A stretch of 64,000 bases of DNA from Paenibacillus sacheonensis (GCF_009909195.1 NZ_JAAAMU010000009.1:62001-126000); one strand, 5' to 3'; counted from the first letter of the stretch, positions 42,140 to 51,771 are shown. The notes: generated by a model not told the origin, from the letters alone. Program-made: numbers and translations.

Positions 42140-42928
42140 TTATGCATGCATTTTGCGCTCAAAGTCCGCCAGGTCTTGATCCCCCGAAATAAACAATCGC
42201 TTCAATAAATACGGATTCTGCTCGCCCGTGGTCCATCCGTCATCGAACGTGAACGCATAGACGTAACCGCTCTGCTTGGCGAGACGCATCGTTTCTTCGC
42301 TGCGCAGGCCGTACGGATAGGCGACTGCGGTCGCCTTCGTGCCGAGGTTGCGCTCGATTGCCACCTTGGATCCTTCCAGCTCATCCCGCTGCGTCTTGGC
42401 CGTATGCAGCGGCAGATACGGATGCGTCTGCGTGTGCGCCATGATGTCCCAGCCCGCCGCCTGCATCGTCTTGACCTGATCCCAGGTCAAATAGTCCTTA
42501 CCGCCGACCCAACTGGTGACGAGGAATTCCGTCGCTTGAAAGCCGTATTGCTCCAGTATGGGCAGCGCGGCCGTATAATTATTCTTGTACCCGTCGTCGA
42601 ACGTTATCAATACTTCCTTGCCATCCGACGATGCCTGCCCGGACAGCATCGCGCCAAATTCCTCCATCGATAGGCTGCGGTAACCTTGATCGTGCAGCCA
42701 AGCCATTTCCTGACGGAATTTCTCCGGCGAAACGACATATTCATTTCCGGCTCCGTTGTCCGCGATCGAATGATAGCAGAGCACCGGAATGCGCACCGCC
42801 CCGGCTGGCGATGACGCGAATACGGCCGTCGTACGTTTAAACTGCAGCAGCTGATCGACCGTCATGGAGAGCGACGCGGCCATAAACAGCAGCGTGGCGC
42901 ACAAGACTAGAATTTTGCGTTTGTTCAT
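42140..42928 (-). CDS. polysaccharide deacetylase (NodB-fold)
   Basis: 262 residues from ATG at 42928 (GGGGGAA site upstream); the frame is open 71 codons further without a start signal. An N-terminal signal anchor (about 5-25, KILVLCATLLFMAASLSM) exports it. NodB motifs: TFDDG (VLITFDDGYKNNY, metal Asp pair, about 110), HTQTH (about 163, metal His pair) and AYPYG (about 200), then FTFDDGW. It removes acetyl groups from a cell-wall or capsular polysaccharide, or from peptidoglycan, outside the membrane. The short CE4 domain with CYHSI is like PdaC/YadE types. Monocistronic. Confidence 0.92.
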   Translation of the reverse strand: MNKRKILVLCATLLFMAASLSMTVDQLLQFKRTTAVFASSPAGAVRIPVLCYHSIADNGAGNEYVVSPEKFRQEMAWLHDQGYRSLSMEEFGAMLSGQASSDGKEVLITFDDGYKNNYTAALPILEQYGFQATEFLVTSWVGGKDYLTWDQVKTMQAAGWDIMAHTQTHPYLPLHTAKTQRDELEGSKVAIERNLGTKATAVAYPYGLRSEETMRLAKQSGYVYAFTFDDGWTTGEQNPYLLKRLFISGDQDLADFERKMHA

Positions 42929-43185
42929 TGCCGTTCCCCCGCTGTCTTTGCTTCTTCGTACGTTTATTTTACGACAGGAGCGCGAAACGAGGCCACTGTT
43001 ACTTTTTCCATGGGGTTCAGAAGCTTTCCAGATGGTTTTCAACTCCGTTAACCCGCTCCAAAAGGCTCCGCTAAAGCATTGCTGCGATAAAGCCCTGCTG
43101 TTCCCCGGATATACCCCAGCGTGTATAATAATGAAGCTCATCCAATGGGCCGCATAATCTACAACAAGAGGAACTTAAATCAACC

Positions 43186-44466
43186 ATGAGAATCAGAGAT
43201 TGGGATATCAACCTGAAAATCCGCCTCGGCGGCGAAGCGGCGTTCAACGTTATATTTTGGACCTTCTTCCCGTTTTTATCGATTTATTTTACGGCCGCAT
43301 TCGGCAAAGGCTGGACCGGCGTGCTGCTCGTCCTGTCGCAGCTGCTGTCCGTACTGGCTAACCTGGTCGGCGGCTACTGCGCGGATCGGTTCGGCCGCAA
43401 GCGAATGATGGTGATCGCGGCCGGCGGACAAGCGCTCGGTTACGGACTGTTCGCCATCGCGGCTTCGCCTTGGGTCGACCTGCCCATGGCAGGCTTCGCC
43501 AGCTTCACGCTAGCGAGCCTGTTCGGCTCCTTGTATTGGCCCGCAAGCCAAGCGATGGTCGCGGACGTCGTGAACGAGAAAGATCAATCCAACGTGTTCG
43601 CCATCTTCTATACGGCCGCCAACATGGCTGTCGTCGTCGGCCCGCTGCTCGGATCGCTCCTATATTCGGACAATCCGTACGCCGTGCTTGGCGTGGCGGC
43701 AGCCGTGTGCGCGGCGCTTACGCTCGTCATGAGCCGCCGACTCGGCGAGACGCGCCCCGCGATCGTCGCCGAACGGCACCGGACGAAGGACGGCACGCCC
43801 TGGTATGGCTTCATCACCGCGCAGCTGCGCGATTACCGGGTCATCGCCACGGACCGCGTATTCCTGCTGTTCAGCATCGCCGGCGTGCTGCTGGCGCAGA
43901 CGTTCATGCAGCTGGATCTGCTGTTCCCGGTCTTTCTGAAGGAAACGGTCGCGCAGACCACGATCTTCTCGTTCCGCGACTGGGACCTGACGATGACCGG
44001 CCAGCAGCTGTTCGGCCTCATCGTTTCGGAGAACGGCCTGTTCGTCGCCATCTTCACCGTTATCGTGACCAAATGGATGGCGACGTACCGCGACAGATAC
44101 GTGTTCATCGGCGGCGCGCTCTTCTATGCAGCCGGCATGATGCTGTTCAGCAGCATGTCGACGTTCTGGGGCTTCACGGCAGCGATCGCCGTCTTCACGC
44201 TCGCGGAGCTTATGTCCGCCGGACCGCAGCAGGCGTTCATCGCGCGGCTCGCGCCGGAGGAAATGCGCGGGCAGTATTTCGCGGCGGCAAGCCTGCGCTT
44301 CACGCTCGGCCGCACCATCGCGCCGATGTCTATCCCGCTTACCGGCTGGATCGGTTTCCAATGGACGTTCGCGCTGCTTGCGCTGCTGGCCGTGCTGTCG
44401 GCCGGCATCTATAACGTCATGTTCAATCGGCTGGAGGAGCCTCCGCGCAAGACAGAGGCCGCCTAG
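43186..44466 (+). CDS. MFS transporter, YttB/MdtH-like
   Basis: 426 residues with 12 predicted membrane helices. Motif A GGYCADRFGRKRMMVIAAG lies after helix 2 (about 64-82), and a second GRTIAPMSIPLTG segment occurs near the end. There is no long extra N- or C-domain. The first helix is AAFNVIFWTFFPFLSIYFT. Such proteins export drugs or take up small metabolites; no neighbour narrows this. AAGAGGAA lies about 11 nt before the ATG. A strong terminator follows at 44522. Confidence 0.88.
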   Translation: MRIRDWDINLKIRLGGEAAFNVIFWTFFPFLSIYFTAAFGKGWTGVLLVLSQLLSVLANLVGGYCADRFGRKRMMVIAAGGQALGYGLFAIAASPWVDLPMAGFASFTLASLFGSLYWPASQAMVADVVNEKDQSNVFAIFYTAANMAVVVGPLLGSLLYSDNPYAVLGVAAAVCAALTLVMSRRLGETRPAIVAERHRTKDGTPWYGFITAQLRDYRVIATDRVFLLFSIAGVLLAQTFMQLDLLFPVFLKETVAQTTIFSFRDWDLTMTGQQLFGLIVSENGLFVAIFTVIVTKWMATYRDRYVFIGGALFYAAGMMLFSSMSTFWGFTAAIAVFTLAELMSAGPQQAFIARLAPEEMRGQYFAAASLRFTLGRTIAPMSIPLTGWIGFQWTFALLALLAVLSAGIYNVMFNRLEEPPRKTEAA

Positions 44467-44521
44467 GCAAAGACGGCTTGGCGCAAGGCGCACCAACTTC
44501 CCATTCATCCATGGCCCTCAC

Positions 44522-44565
44522 GAGCAGCCCGGCACCGCAATCGCGGACGCCGGGCTGCTCTTTTT
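44522..44565 (+). terminator. terminator of the MFS gene
   Basis: GAGCAGCCCGGC and GCCGGGCTGCTC form a perfect 12-bp stem, followed by five T. Confidence 0.92.
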
Positions 44566-44640
44566 GATGCCCGCCATGGCGACCTAGAACTTAATGAATG
44601 GCGTCAATAAACATCCCTCTGACTTGTACACTGAAATCTA

Positions 44641-44829
44641 AAATAAGTGCATATATGCACTTATTTCAGAGAAAATCGATTCCTGCGCGCAAATAAGTGC
44701 GTTTATGCAACTATTTCGCGGTTTGTGTCCAAGCGCCTGCCAATACGAGGGGGAATAGATGCATATTTGCACTTATTTGGCGTTATGAGGCCATCTGGGA
44801 GCGAATTAGTTGCATTTTTGCACTTATTT
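44641..44829. repeat. four-palindrome element, TGCA family, copy 2
   Basis: Palindrome centres are 44653.5, 44703.5, 44765.5 and 44816.5 (spacing 50, 62, 51). The first, AAATAAGTGCA-TATA-TGCACTTATTT, is perfect; the others carry AAGTGCG/TGCAACTATT, AATAGATGCA/TGCACTTATT and AATTAGTTGCA/TGCACTTATT. It lies between the MFS terminator and the ger operon. Confidence 0.88.
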
Positions 44830-45003
44830 CTTCATGCATCGCTCGAACCGGCTCCATAAGCTGAAGGCCCGTTCTGCAGGCGTGATTGTCATTCACTACC
44901 AGATCTTTCTTTCCGGCATAGGTACGCTTACCCTATGAACGGTCCACCCGCCTCCGAATCCCCTCCCTCCTCCGCGCCTCCCGCGCTTGCCGCCGGACGG
45001 GCA

Positions 45004-45009
45004 TGAATA
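45004..45009 (+). promoter_or_regulatory. candidate SigG -35 box of the ger operon
   Basis: TGAATA is the SigG -35 consensus, expected for germinant-receptor operons in the forespore. The region 17-18 bp downstream (AAACTTA) is a poor match to CATACTA, so the call is weak. Confidence 0.3.
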
Positions 45010-45066
45010 AATTTCGCTGCTTTGGAAAACTTAACCACGTTGCATGCGAAAGGAGTATCGGATGCC

Positions 45067-46146
45067 ATGACGACTAAAATCAATGCCTTCCAGTTGGCTG
45101 CGCTGCTGGTTACGTTTATCGGAATCTCCAACCACGTCATTATGATACCGATCCTGCTGGATACCGCGAAGCGCGACGCTTGGATCTCCGTCTTGGCCGC
45201 CATCGTTCCCTCCGTGCTTCTAGGGCTGTTATGCGTCTATATTTACAACCGCATTCCTTCTTCCCTGTCCACGTGGGTGGATAAGAAAAGCGCGCTCCTG
45301 TGGCTCCCGTTCACCCTTCTGTTCACCGTCTACTTCTCGGCCCAAGCGAGCATCAGCATACGGGATACGATCGTGTGGTCGAATACGACCTACCTGACCT
45401 ACACCCCGCCGTCAGTGGTCGGCATTTGCCTGCTCGGCATCTGCTATTACACGGCAAGGAAGGGACTGGCCGCCATCGCGATCACCAACGGCATGCTGCT
45501 CCCTTGGATCGTGCTGTTCGGCTTCTATGTCATGATCGTGGACTTCGGAGTCAAGGATTACAGCTACCTGTTCCCCGTATTCAAAAATTCGGCGCAAGCG
45601 ATCACGAAAGGCGCTTGGTATACCGCTTCGGGGATCACGGAGATCTTCCTCGTGCTCTTCCTGAAGGACGATATCAAAGGGAAGTTGTCCGGCAAGAGCA
45701 TGCTTCCGGTCGTTCTGATTTTGATCGAGCTGACGCTCGGTCCTCTATCGGGCATCATCGCCATGTTCGGTCCGTTTGAAGCCGAGCTGCTGCGATACCC
45801 GGCCTACGAGCAGTGGCGCATGGCTTCCATCGGCAGCATGCTGAGTCAGACCGACTTCTTGTCCATCTATCAATGGTTAGCCGGCTCGTTCATCCGAATA
45901 TCGCTGGCGATCCATATCATTCGCACGCTGTGGGTGAAGAAATGGCGTCATCCCGAGATTTTGCTCATTCTGATTACCCTGTTCCTCTTTGTCGTCAATC
46001 AGATCAAGCTGTCGGACGTCAAGTTCCACGAGCATGTGAAAATGTATTATACGAGCTCCAGCCTCATCTGCGGCGCTACCAGCATCGTGCTCTTGATTTG
46101 CATTTGGGCGGGAAAGAACAAGAAGGCGGTGAAACCAAGTGGCTAA
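45067..46146 (+). CDS. spore germination permease, GerB family (GerAB-type)
   Basis: 359 residues from the ATG at 45067 (AGGAG 11 nt upstream). Ten predicted membrane helices with the APC-superfamily fold typical of GerAB. It starts TTKINAFQLAALLVTFIGISNHVIMIPI. GerB subunits bind the germinant amino acid or nucleoside in the spore inner membrane. It overlaps the next gene (GerA) by 8 bp. In the best known operons the order is A-B-C; here the B subunit comes first. Confidence 0.92.
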   Translation: MTTKINAFQLAALLVTFIGISNHVIMIPILLDTAKRDAWISVLAAIVPSVLLGLLCVYIYNRIPSSLSTWVDKKSALLWLPFTLLFTVYFSAQASISIRDTIVWSNTTYLTYTPPSVVGICLLGICYYTARKGLAAIAITNGMLLPWIVLFGFYVMIVDFGVKDYSYLFPVFKNSAQAITKGAWYTASGITEIFLVLFLKDDIKGKLSGKSMLPVVLILIELTLGPLSGIIAMFGPFEAELLRYPAYEQWRMASIGSMLSQTDFLSIYQWLAGSFIRISLAIHIIRTLWVKKWRHPEILLILITLFLFVVNQIKLSDVKFHEHVKMYYTSSSLICGATSIVLLICIWAGKNKKAVKPSG

Positions 46147-47521
46147 CCTAAGCGAAACCGATATCCGAACACTGTTCGAGGGCTGCGGGGACGTCACGTT
46201 CGAGCCGACCGGCGGCTTTCTGTTCGTTTTCTGCCAAGGCATGTCCAACCGGGAGCAAATCAATGAATTGAGCCTTTCCGGCAAGGACGTATGGCGACAG
46301 CATCCCGTGACCTTGACGTCGGCCTGGAAAAGCCAGCTCTCCTCGCTCGTATTCAACGGGGACCTGCTCCTCTTCGATTCGGAAGCCGCCTGCTGTTACG
46401 TGCAATACGTCGCGGATCCGCCCCAAAGATCCCCGGAAGAGTCCGTCACGGAGACGTCCTCGAAGGGAGCGCGCGACGGATTTACCGAGAGCCTCGCAAT
46501 CAACGTCGCGCTGATCCGCAAACGGCTGTTAACGCCGACGCTCAAGGTGGAATCCTTTACGATCGGCGTCAGGAGCCAGACCCAGGTATGCCTGCTCTAT
46601 ATCCAGGACATCGCGAACAAGGGCGCCGTCGACGAGGCTCGGGCGAGACTCCGGAAAATCCAACTCGACGCCCTCATCACGAGCTCGCAGCTGGAGGAGG
46701 CCCTCTCGGACAAGAGCTTGTGCGTGGTCCCGCTGATCGACAATACCGGGCGGCCCGATTTTGCTTCGGAGTACCTGACCGGCGGCAGGTTCGCGATCCT
46801 GCTGGACGGCTCGCCGCTGGCTATCATTGCGCCCATTACGCTGACCTCGCTCGTCAAGTCGCCGGAAGACGGCTATTATCGCTCGATCATCAGCTCGTTC
46901 CAGCGGATCATCCGCCTGTTCGGCTGGTACTTGGCGCTGTTCCTGCCCGGATTCTACGTCGCGTTGACCGGCTTTAATTTCGAGCAGATTCCGCTGCCGC
47001 TGCTGGCGACGATCGCGACGAACCGCATCGGGCTGCCGACCTCGGTTCCCTTCGAGGCGCTTGCCGTCCTCGTCTTGTTCGAGTTGTTCAAGGAAGCCGG
47101 CCTGCGGCTCCCGAAGTCGGTCGGGCCGACGGTCACCGTCGTCGGCGGCATCATCGTGGGCGATGCCGCCATCCGGGCGGGCATTACGTCCCCTACGGTC
47201 ACCGTCGTCGCCGCGACCACGGTCATCGCCGGCTACACGCTCGTGAATCCGACGCTGAGCGGCGTCGTGTCGATCATCCGCATTCTCATCTTGATCGTCT
47301 CCTCGATTCTCGGGATGTTCGGGTTCTTCATGGCCGTCTTCTTCGTCGTCGCTTATTTATCCGACCTCAAGTCGTTCGGCGTCCCCTACCTCTCCCCGCT
47401 GTCGCCTCCGTCTTGGGCGGACATTACGGGGGCGCTGCTGAAGAAACCGGCGGATCGGATACGCAAGCGCGCGCAGAACCTCCATTTGCAGGACGATACG
47501 AGGATGAAGGACGAATCATGA
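46139..47521 (+). CDS. spore germination protein, GerA family (GerAA-type)
   Basis: 460 residues, GTG start overlapping the end of the GerB gene. A soluble N-terminal region (1-250) with VESFTIGVRSQTQVCLLYIQDIANKG and RPDFASEYLTGGRFAILLDGSP precedes four to five membrane helices (GWYLALFLPGFYVAL, then PTVTVVGGIIVGDAAIRAGITSP). This is the GerAA layout that forms the oligomeric channel of the germinosome. The N-terminal domain is shorter than in many GerAA proteins. The stop overlaps the GerC start (ATGA). Confidence 0.94.
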   Translation: MANLSETDIRTLFEGCGDVTFEPTGGFLFVFCQGMSNREQINELSLSGKDVWRQHPVTLTSAWKSQLSSLVFNGDLLLFDSEAACCYVQYVADPPQRSPEESVTETSSKGARDGFTESLAINVALIRKRLLTPTLKVESFTIGVRSQTQVCLLYIQDIANKGAVDEARARLRKIQLDALITSSQLEEALSDKSLCVVPLIDNTGRPDFASEYLTGGRFAILLDGSPLAIIAPITLTSLVKSPEDGYYRSIISSFQRIIRLFGWYLALFLPGFYVALTGFNFEQIPLPLLATIATNRIGLPTSVPFEALAVLVLFELFKEAGLRLPKSVGPTVTVVGGIIVGDAAIRAGITSPTVTVVAATTVIAGYTLVNPTLSGVVSIIRILILIVSSILGMFGFFMAVFFVVAYLSDLKSFGVPYLSPLSPPSWADITGALLKKPADRIRKRAQNLHLQDDTRMKDES

Positions 47522-48630
47522 TGAAACAAGCCTGGAAGGCTGCAGCGGTCGGCTGCATGCTCGTATCCCTCTGCGGTTGCTGGGACGTCAAAAACATTCA
47601 ATATTTTAACTTCGTCAATATGATCGGCATCGATTACGTCGACGGCAAGTACCTGATCTACGCGCAAATCAATGAGCTGGCCTCCATGTCCAAGCAAGAA
47701 GGGAGCGGCAGCACGCCCAATCCGATCGTCGTCGGGAAGGGAGAAGGCCCCAGCATCGGGATGGCCGCGTTCGACCTGCAGAAGGAAAGCCAGATGCGGA
47801 TGGATTGGACGCAGAACAAAGCTTTTATCTTCAGCGATCGCATGCTTGCCAGAGGCTTCTTCGATATTCACGACGAGCTGATGCGAACGCGCGATCAGCG
47901 CTACACGCCCTGGGTATTCGCGACGAGCGATGACCTGGCGAAAGTGCTCAGCACGAAACCCATCACCGGCAGCTCCTCGATCAACACCATGTATTATCAG
48001 CCGAACCTCCTGTATAAACAGATGCAGTCGTCCTTCGAGCCGGAGACGTACCAGAAGTTCGTCCGATCTTCGAGGGAACCGTTCGAGACGGCGCTCGTCG
48101 ATCACGTCAAGCTTACCGAGAACTGGGATAAGGACGGCAAGCCGTTTACGCTGCCGATTGTGAACGGCCTGGTCGCGCTTCGGCACGGCAAGAGCGAAGC
48201 AAGGTTCAACCGCGAAGAAGCGAGCGGCGTGAAATGGCTGAAGGAGAAGACGCTGCGCGGCATCCTCCCCTTCAAGGACGACCAAGGCATGTTCATCGGA
48301 ACCGCGGCGGTCAAGAACAACAAGGTCAAGAAAACGCCGGCTTACAAGGACGGCAAGCGAATCGTCAAACTGTCCATCACGATGAGCGCATCCCTTCGGG
48401 AACAGAAGAAGCGGCTTGGACTGACCGAGATCAATGCGCTGCTGAAGAAGAACGTCGAGAACGAAATCATGCAAACCTACGAGATCGGGAAGAAACGATC
48501 CGTCGATATTTACTCCTTGAACGAAGTCTGGTATCGCAAAGGACTCGCCGTCGATGATAGCATCCCCGGGCTTGAACTGCATGTCAAAATCAAACTGATG
48601 GCTACGAACATGTTCGAGCTGCGGGATTAG
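47518..48630 (+). CDS. spore germination lipoprotein, Ger(x)C family
   Basis: 370 residues from ATG at 47518 (or 47521), overlapping the GerA stop. Signal peptide with lipobox ...LVSLCGC (lipid on Cys21) and the family start GCWD, here CGCWDVKNIQ. The rest forms the three-domain GerBC-like fold. It anchors in the outer leaflet of the spore inner membrane and is needed for receptor assembly. Last gene of the B-A-C operon. Confidence 0.94.
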   Translation: MMKQAWKAAAVGCMLVSLCGCWDVKNIQYFNFVNMIGIDYVDGKYLIYAQINELASMSKQEGSGSTPNPIVVGKGEGPSIGMAAFDLQKESQMRMDWTQNKAFIFSDRMLARGFFDIHDELMRTRDQRYTPWVFATSDDLAKVLSTKPITGSSSINTMYYQPNLLYKQMQSSFEPETYQKFVRSSREPFETALVDHVKLTENWDKDGKPFTLPIVNGLVALRHGKSEARFNREEASGVKWLKEKTLRGILPFKDDQGMFIGTAAVKNNKVKKTPAYKDGKRIVKLSITMSASLREQKKRLGLTEINALLKKNVENEIMQTYEIGKKRSVDIYSLNEVWYRKGLAVDDSIPGLELHVKIKLMATNMFELRD

Positions 48631-48762
48631 CCAAATGCAACCGAATGAAGTCGAAGCGTCGTTCATCATCCGTTCATCTTCGCCTGACATGATAGAGGCA
48701 GCTCATTCGTTATGCTTCGCCGCTCGTCATGCAGACGCAAACTACCGAGGAGATGAATAGAT

Positions 48763-49947
48763 ATGACCATGAACGCTTCAACAACAGCATCATTAGCAGA
48801 TAGGCAACAACGCATCGCTATTATAGGAGGAGGTCCAGGCGGACTGACGCTGGCCCTGATTCTGCAGAAGAACGGCATTCCGGCCGTCGTCTACGAACGC
48901 GAGCCGGTCGACAAGAATGCCGCGCGCGGCGGCTCGCTGGACATCCACGAAGATTCCGGGCAGCTGGCGCTTAAGGAAGCCGGGCTGTACGAGCAATTCC
49001 AAGCCCTTGCCCGTTATGAAGGAGAGGATTTCCGGCTCTTCGACAAAAGCGGCCGTGTCTACATGGATGAAATCGCGGAAGCCGATCAGCCGGGAGACCG
49101 TCCGGAGATCGATCGCGGCACGTTGTGCGAGCTGCTGCTGAACGCCCTTGATCCCGAGACGGTCCGCTTCGGCCATAAACTGCTTCAAGCCGTTCCTCAG
49201 GCCGACGGAACGCATGAGCTCCGCTTCGAGAACGGCTTGATCGATACCGTCGATCTGGCGGTCGGCGCGGACGGCGCTTTCTCCAGAATCCGCCCGCTGC
49301 TGACGAAGGCCGAGCCCGCGTACAGCGGTCTCAGCATGATCGAGCTCCAAGTCGACGCCAAAGCGCATCCCGATCTCGCGGCCTTCAACGCCCGCGGCAA
49401 AATGTTCGGTCTCGGCGACCATAAAGCCATTCTTGGACAGTTGAACGGCAACGGCTTCGTCAAGGTCTACGCCAGCCTGCGCGTCGAACGCGATTGGCTT
49501 CAGACCTGCGGGATTGCGTTCGATCGGCCGGCGGAAGCCAAAGAGCGGCTGCTGGCGCATTTCGAAGATTGGGACGATTCGCTGAAGAACTATATCCGGT
49601 ACGCGGAGGATACGCTCCTGCCAAGGCGCATCTACATGCTGCCCGTCGGCCTGCGGTGGACGCGAAGATCCGGCGTCACGCTGATCGGCGACGCGGCGCA
49701 CCTGATGTCTCCGTTTGCCGGCGAAGGCGTGAATCTGGCGATGCTCGATGCCGCGAGGCTGGCGCTCGCGATCGTCGAACACGGCGATATCGACAAGGCG
49801 ATCGAGGTCTATGAAGAGCAGATGTACGCCTATTCGTCGCATTCGGCACAGCAATCGCAGGACAACCTCGAGCTGATCTTCGCCGACGACGCGGCGGCAC
49901 GGCTGAAGGCGCTCTTCGAACGGTACCATGCCCAGTCTGCACACTAA
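48763..49947 (+). CDS. FAD-dependent monooxygenase, Tet(X)-like
   Basis: 394 residues. FAD-binding Rossmann motif IAIIGGGPGGLTLALILQKNG (about 18-38), an RG-containing strand PEIDRGTLCELLLNAL (about 117) and the second FAD motif VTLIGDAAHLMSPFAGEGVNLAM (about 304-327). The combination GGSLDIHEDSGQLAL and GDAAHLMSPFAGEGVN is characteristic of the Tet(X) group of class A flavin monooxygenases, which includes enzymes that hydroxylate tetracyclines and many relatives with unknown substrates. GAGGAG lies 10 nt before the ATG. It stands alone. Tetracycline inactivation cannot be concluded from sequence alone. Confidence 0.88.
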   Translation: MTMNASTTASLADRQQRIAIIGGGPGGLTLALILQKNGIPAVVYEREPVDKNAARGGSLDIHEDSGQLALKEAGLYEQFQALARYEGEDFRLFDKSGRVYMDEIAEADQPGDRPEIDRGTLCELLLNALDPETVRFGHKLLQAVPQADGTHELRFENGLIDTVDLAVGADGAFSRIRPLLTKAEPAYSGLSMIELQVDAKAHPDLAAFNARGKMFGLGDHKAILGQLNGNGFVKVYASLRVERDWLQTCGIAFDRPAEAKERLLAHFEDWDDSLKNYIRYAEDTLLPRRIYMLPVGLRWTRRSGVTLIGDAAHLMSPFAGEGVNLAMLDAARLALAIVEHGDIDKAIEVYEEQMYAYSSHSAQQSQDNLELIFADDAAARLKALFERYHAQSAH

Positions 49948-50106
49948 GTCGAATCGAAATGGCCGTTTGGCGAGGCGCTATGAAGCGCAGCCATGCGGCC
50001 TTCTTTCATTTCGAGCCGCCGGCCGGCGCTATTTTATTCTTTTTTTAGACATCCGTTATCGTTTGTTTACGGACGCCGGCTACAATGGGAAGAAAGGAGC
50101 GCTCTT

Positions 50107-51771
50107 ATGTCCATTCGAAAAAAACTGTACCTCTCCCATGTCGCGATGATCGCCATCCCCGCCCTGCTGTTCGGACTCGCGGTCATGATGACTGCGGGCA
50201 TCTATATGCGGGACATGGCGCCCGGCGCCATCCATGGATCCGCGCAGCAGCGATCCGGTCCGTTCGGCGCGATCCGCGAGCTGTTCGGCGGGCGAACCGA
50301 GCTTGCTTCGGGCTTGCGGTTCATTGCCGGACATGACCCCAGCCTGCTAAACGATCCGACCTTCCTCGCAGAGACGGAAGCGGAGCTTGCCGCCGTGAAG
50401 GCCGGGATCGTCATCCTGTCGGGCGGGCAGGCCGTCTACGCCTCTCCCGGCCTCGACGCGGATGAGATCGCGAGCCGTTCAAGCGAGGCGGAACAAACCG
50501 GCAGCAATCATGGCTGGGGCCCCGGACCTCCCGTCGGCAGCGGCTTGGAGCGCATCGCCTTCCAAGCGGCCGACGGATCGGCGGGCGCGTTGATCATCGC
50601 GTCGGACATGGAACCGGTGGCGAAATTCTTCCGCAAATTCGTCCCGACCGCGCTCCTCCTGCTCATCGGCGCGCTGGCGCTGACGAACGGCATCCTCACG
50701 TTCCTCGTCTCGCGCAGCATCATCAAGCCGCTCTACGCGCTCAAAGCCGCCGCGGAACGAATCCGCGAGGGCGACTTGGACCGATCCGTGCGACTGGAGC
50801 GGCAGGACGAGATCGGGCGCCTCGGTGCCGCTTTCGAAGAAATGCGCATCCGGCTGAGGGACTCGCTCAGCGAAGGGATGGAGCTGGAGCAGAACCGGAA
50901 GGAACTGCTCGCCCATATCTCCCATGATCTGAAGACGCCGATTACGGCCATTCAAGGCTGCGTGGACTGCCTTCAAGACGGCGTCGCGGACACGGAGGAG
51001 AAACGGCGCAAGTACGTGGCCATGATCGGCGGCAAGACCGCCGGCATGAACCGCATGATCGAGGAGCTGCTGCTCTATTCCACGCTCGACATCGGCAAGC
51101 TTCCCTTTCATTTCGAACGGCTGGATATGAACGAATATCTCCGACAGGTCGTCGGCGAGCTCCGGCTGGACCCGCGCATAAGCGGCGTACAAGTCGATTT
51201 AATCGCCGGGGATGATTTGTCGTACGAGGCAGGGGCTGATTCACGGACTGGAGCAGGAACGGAAACCCGAGTCGAAGAACGAACCGAAGAACGAACCGAA
51301 GAACGAACCGAGGCACGAACCGAGGAACGAACCGAGGCACGAACCGAGGAACAGGCGAACGCCCGAGCCGAAGCGCAGGCCATGGTTATGGCGGACCGGG
51401 AGAAGCTGCACCGGGCGATCCAAAACATCGTCGACAACAGTCTCAAATCGATGATTGCCGAACCGCGGACGCTTCGGTTCGCGCTGGCGCGAACGGCCGG
51501 AGGAAGCGTCGCCGTCCGGGTGACGGACAACGGCACCGGCATTCCGGAAGAAGCGCTGCCTTACGTATTCGACCGCTTCTTCCGGGCGGAGCCGGCCCGG
51601 CGCGCGGATGCGGGCAGCAGCGGACTGGGCCTCGCGATCGTGAAACAAATCGTGGACGAGCACGGAGGTTCGGTCCGCGCGTACCGATCGGCGGCAAGTA
51701 CGGGCACGACGATCGCGATCGAGCTGCCGCCGGCTCCGGGATCGGCTGCGCGGAAAGGAGATGCCCGATGA
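50107..51771 (+). CDS. sensor histidine kinase with HAMP domain and repeat-encoded insert
   Basis: 554 residues from ATG at 50107 (AAGGAG 8 nt upstream; the longer frame lacks a site). Membrane helices at about 15-35 and 190-212 frame an extracellular sensor. HAMP follows, with LKAAAERIREGDLDRSV. H-box ISHDLKTPITAIQG with phospho-His273, N-box IQNIVDNSLKSM (about 440), G1 DNGTGIPEEALPYVFDRFFR (about 475) and G2 GSSGLGLAIVKQI. Between H-box and N-box is an insert of roughly 30 residues made of ERTEERTEARTE-type repeats (51274-51354). It overlaps the regulator gene by 4 bp and phosphorylates it. Confidence 0.93.
   Translation: MSIRKKLYLSHVAMIAIPALLFGLAVMMTAGIYMRDMAPGAIHGSAQQRSGPFGAIRELFGGRTELASGLRFIAGHDPSLLNDPTFLAETEAELAAVKAGIVILSGGQAVYASPGLDADEIASRSSEAEQTGSNHGWGPGPPVGSGLERIAFQAADGSAGALIIASDMEPVAKFFRKFVPTALLLLIGALALTNGILTFLVSRSIIKPLYALKAAAERIREGDLDRSVRLERQDEIGRLGAAFEEMRIRLRDSLSEGMELEQNRKELLAHISHDLKTPITAIQGCVDCLQDGVADTEEKRRKYVAMIGGKTAGMNRMIEELLLYSTLDIGKLPFHFERLDMNEYLRQVVGELRLDPRISGVQVDLIAGDDLSYEAGADSRTGAGTETRVEERTEERTEERTEARTEERTEARTEEQANARAEAQAMVMADREKLHRAIQNIVDNSLKSMIAEPRTLRFALARTAGGSVAVRVTDNGTGIPEEALPYVFDRFFRAEPARRADAGSSGLGLAIVKQIVDEHGGSVRAYRSAASTGTTIAIELPPAPGSAARKGDAR
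51274..51354 (+). repeat. 12-bp coding minisatellite inside the kinase gene
   Basis: Six copies plus a partial one of GAAGAACGAACC / GAGGCACGAACC encode Glu-(Glu/Ala)-Arg-Thr. The unit is a multiple of three so copy-number change keeps the frame. It lies between H-box and N-box of the kinase. Confidence 0.92.
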
